Below, piece after piece: positions 5,094-5,183 of a stretch of DNA of 5,183 nucleotides. Position 1 is the first letter of the stretch. Each line of letters starts with the position of its first letter. Both the position numbers and the translations under genes were made by a program. Where the stretch lies: contig JAGGWM010000216.1 of NCBI GenBank assembly GCA_021157445.1, positions 1 through 5,183 on the forward strand, in the 5' to 3' direction. The notes beneath the pieces were generated by a model. The model worked only from the letters and a program-made list of their open reading frames with translations, ran no database searches and was not told the origin of the DNA. This stretch comes from Thermococcus sp. Lineage in GTDB: Archaea; Methanobacteriota_B; Thermococci; Thermococcales; Thermococcaceae.

Positions 5094-5151
5094 AGCCGAT
5101 GAAGAGCGGTTTCGGAACTGAAGGGTGATGTCACCAGCTATCGCTGAGGCT
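5094..5151 (+). ncRNA. Candidate C/D box methylation-guide sRNA
   Basis: About 58 bases with the order of a dual-guide archaeal C/D RNA. A C-like box CCGATGA (5096-5102, consensus RUGAUGA) is followed by a 15-base guide, D' box CTGA (5118-5121), three-base spacer AGG, C' box GTGATGT (5125-5131), a guide of exactly 12 bases CACCAGCTATCG (5132-5143), and D box CTGA (5144-5147). AGCC (5094-5097) and GGCT (5148-5151) can close the ends. The 3-base D'-C' spacer and 12-base C'-D guide are the preferred archaeal values. The RNA would bind L7Ae, Nop5 and fibrillarin and direct 2'-O-methylation at the base paired five positions upstream of each D box. The D guide is complementary to GATAGCTGGT, a conserved stretch of 23S rRNA domain II, which independently supports the call. 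The first two bases of box C are off consensus. No protein frame fits this gap. Confidence 0.75.
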
Positions 5152-5153
5152 CA

Positions 5154-5165
5154 TATTTATAAATT
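5154..5165. promoter_or_regulatory. TATA element near the right edge, direction unresolved
   Basis: TATTTATAAATT contains a palindromic TTTATAAA, a strong archaeal TATA core. On the plus strand the start would fall at about the window end, so it probably drives a gene to the right. A minus-strand start would fall near 5134 inside the sRNA, with no ORF to match except the already promoted amidohydrolase. The rest of 5166-5183 shows no recognisable feature. Confidence 0.45.
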
Positions 5166-5183
5166 CGTCCGGTAATCATACCC

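Noticed and set aside
5089..5095. GTGATAG as an alternative box C for the sRNA
   Set aside because: It matches the first five bases of RUGAUGA but would give a 22-base first guide and cannot form the G-C pair with box D; CCGATGA keeps the GATGA core and a more usual spacing.

Overview
The window looks like chromosomal DNA of a hyperthermophilic euryarchaeon, most likely of the order Thermococcales (Pyrococcus/Thermococcus group). I infer this from archaeal BRE/TATA promoters, ribosome binding sites that match the 16S 3' end perfectly, a tRNA gene with encoded CCA, very tight gene packing, and protein sequences rich in Lys, Glu and Ile. No mobile element, CRISPR array, integrase or phage gene is visible. 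No database search was run; family assignments come from motifs read by eye.

Layout. (1) Positions 1-1250, plus strand: the 3' part of a polytopic membrane protein of the MOP/Wzx polysaccharide flippase type, whose true start lies left of the window. (2) Positions 1222-1977, minus strand, overlapping it tail to tail: a metallophosphoesterase-fold protein in which essentially every metal ligand is replaced, so probably a pseudoenzyme. (3) Positions 1978-2282: promoters, two nearly identical ribosome binding sites, and a 29-codon minus-strand ORF (2051-2140) that is easily missed. (4) Positions 2283-2360, minus strand: tRNA-Arg(GCG). (5) Positions 2426-3493, plus strand: an M24 (prolidase/Xaa-Pro peptidase) metallopeptidase with all five metal ligands; its promoter appears to share one symmetrical TATA element with the divergent tRNA. 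(6) Positions 3479-4999, minus strand: a YtcJ-type amidohydrolase starting at TTG, overlapping the peptidase tail to tail by 15 bases. (7) Positions 5000-5183: the amidohydrolase promoter, then a plus-strand candidate C/D box methylation-guide sRNA (about 5094-5151), then a TATA element near the window edge.

How the parts relate. All four large genes have their own strand and promoter logic and form two convergent overlapping pairs, so there is no clear operon apart from a possible 29-codon ORF/phosphoesterase-like pair. The peptidase and amidohydrolase are both soluble metal hydrolases that could act on peptide- or amide-derived small molecules, but their opposite orientation gives no evidence of a shared pathway.

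The least expected items are the C/D box sRNA, whose D guide matches the conserved GAUAGCUGGU segment of 23S rRNA domain II; the active-site-less phosphoesterase; and the 29-codon ORF with a perfect ribosome binding site and a leader that can pair with its own coding sequence. I see no convincing evidence for a new multi-gene system.
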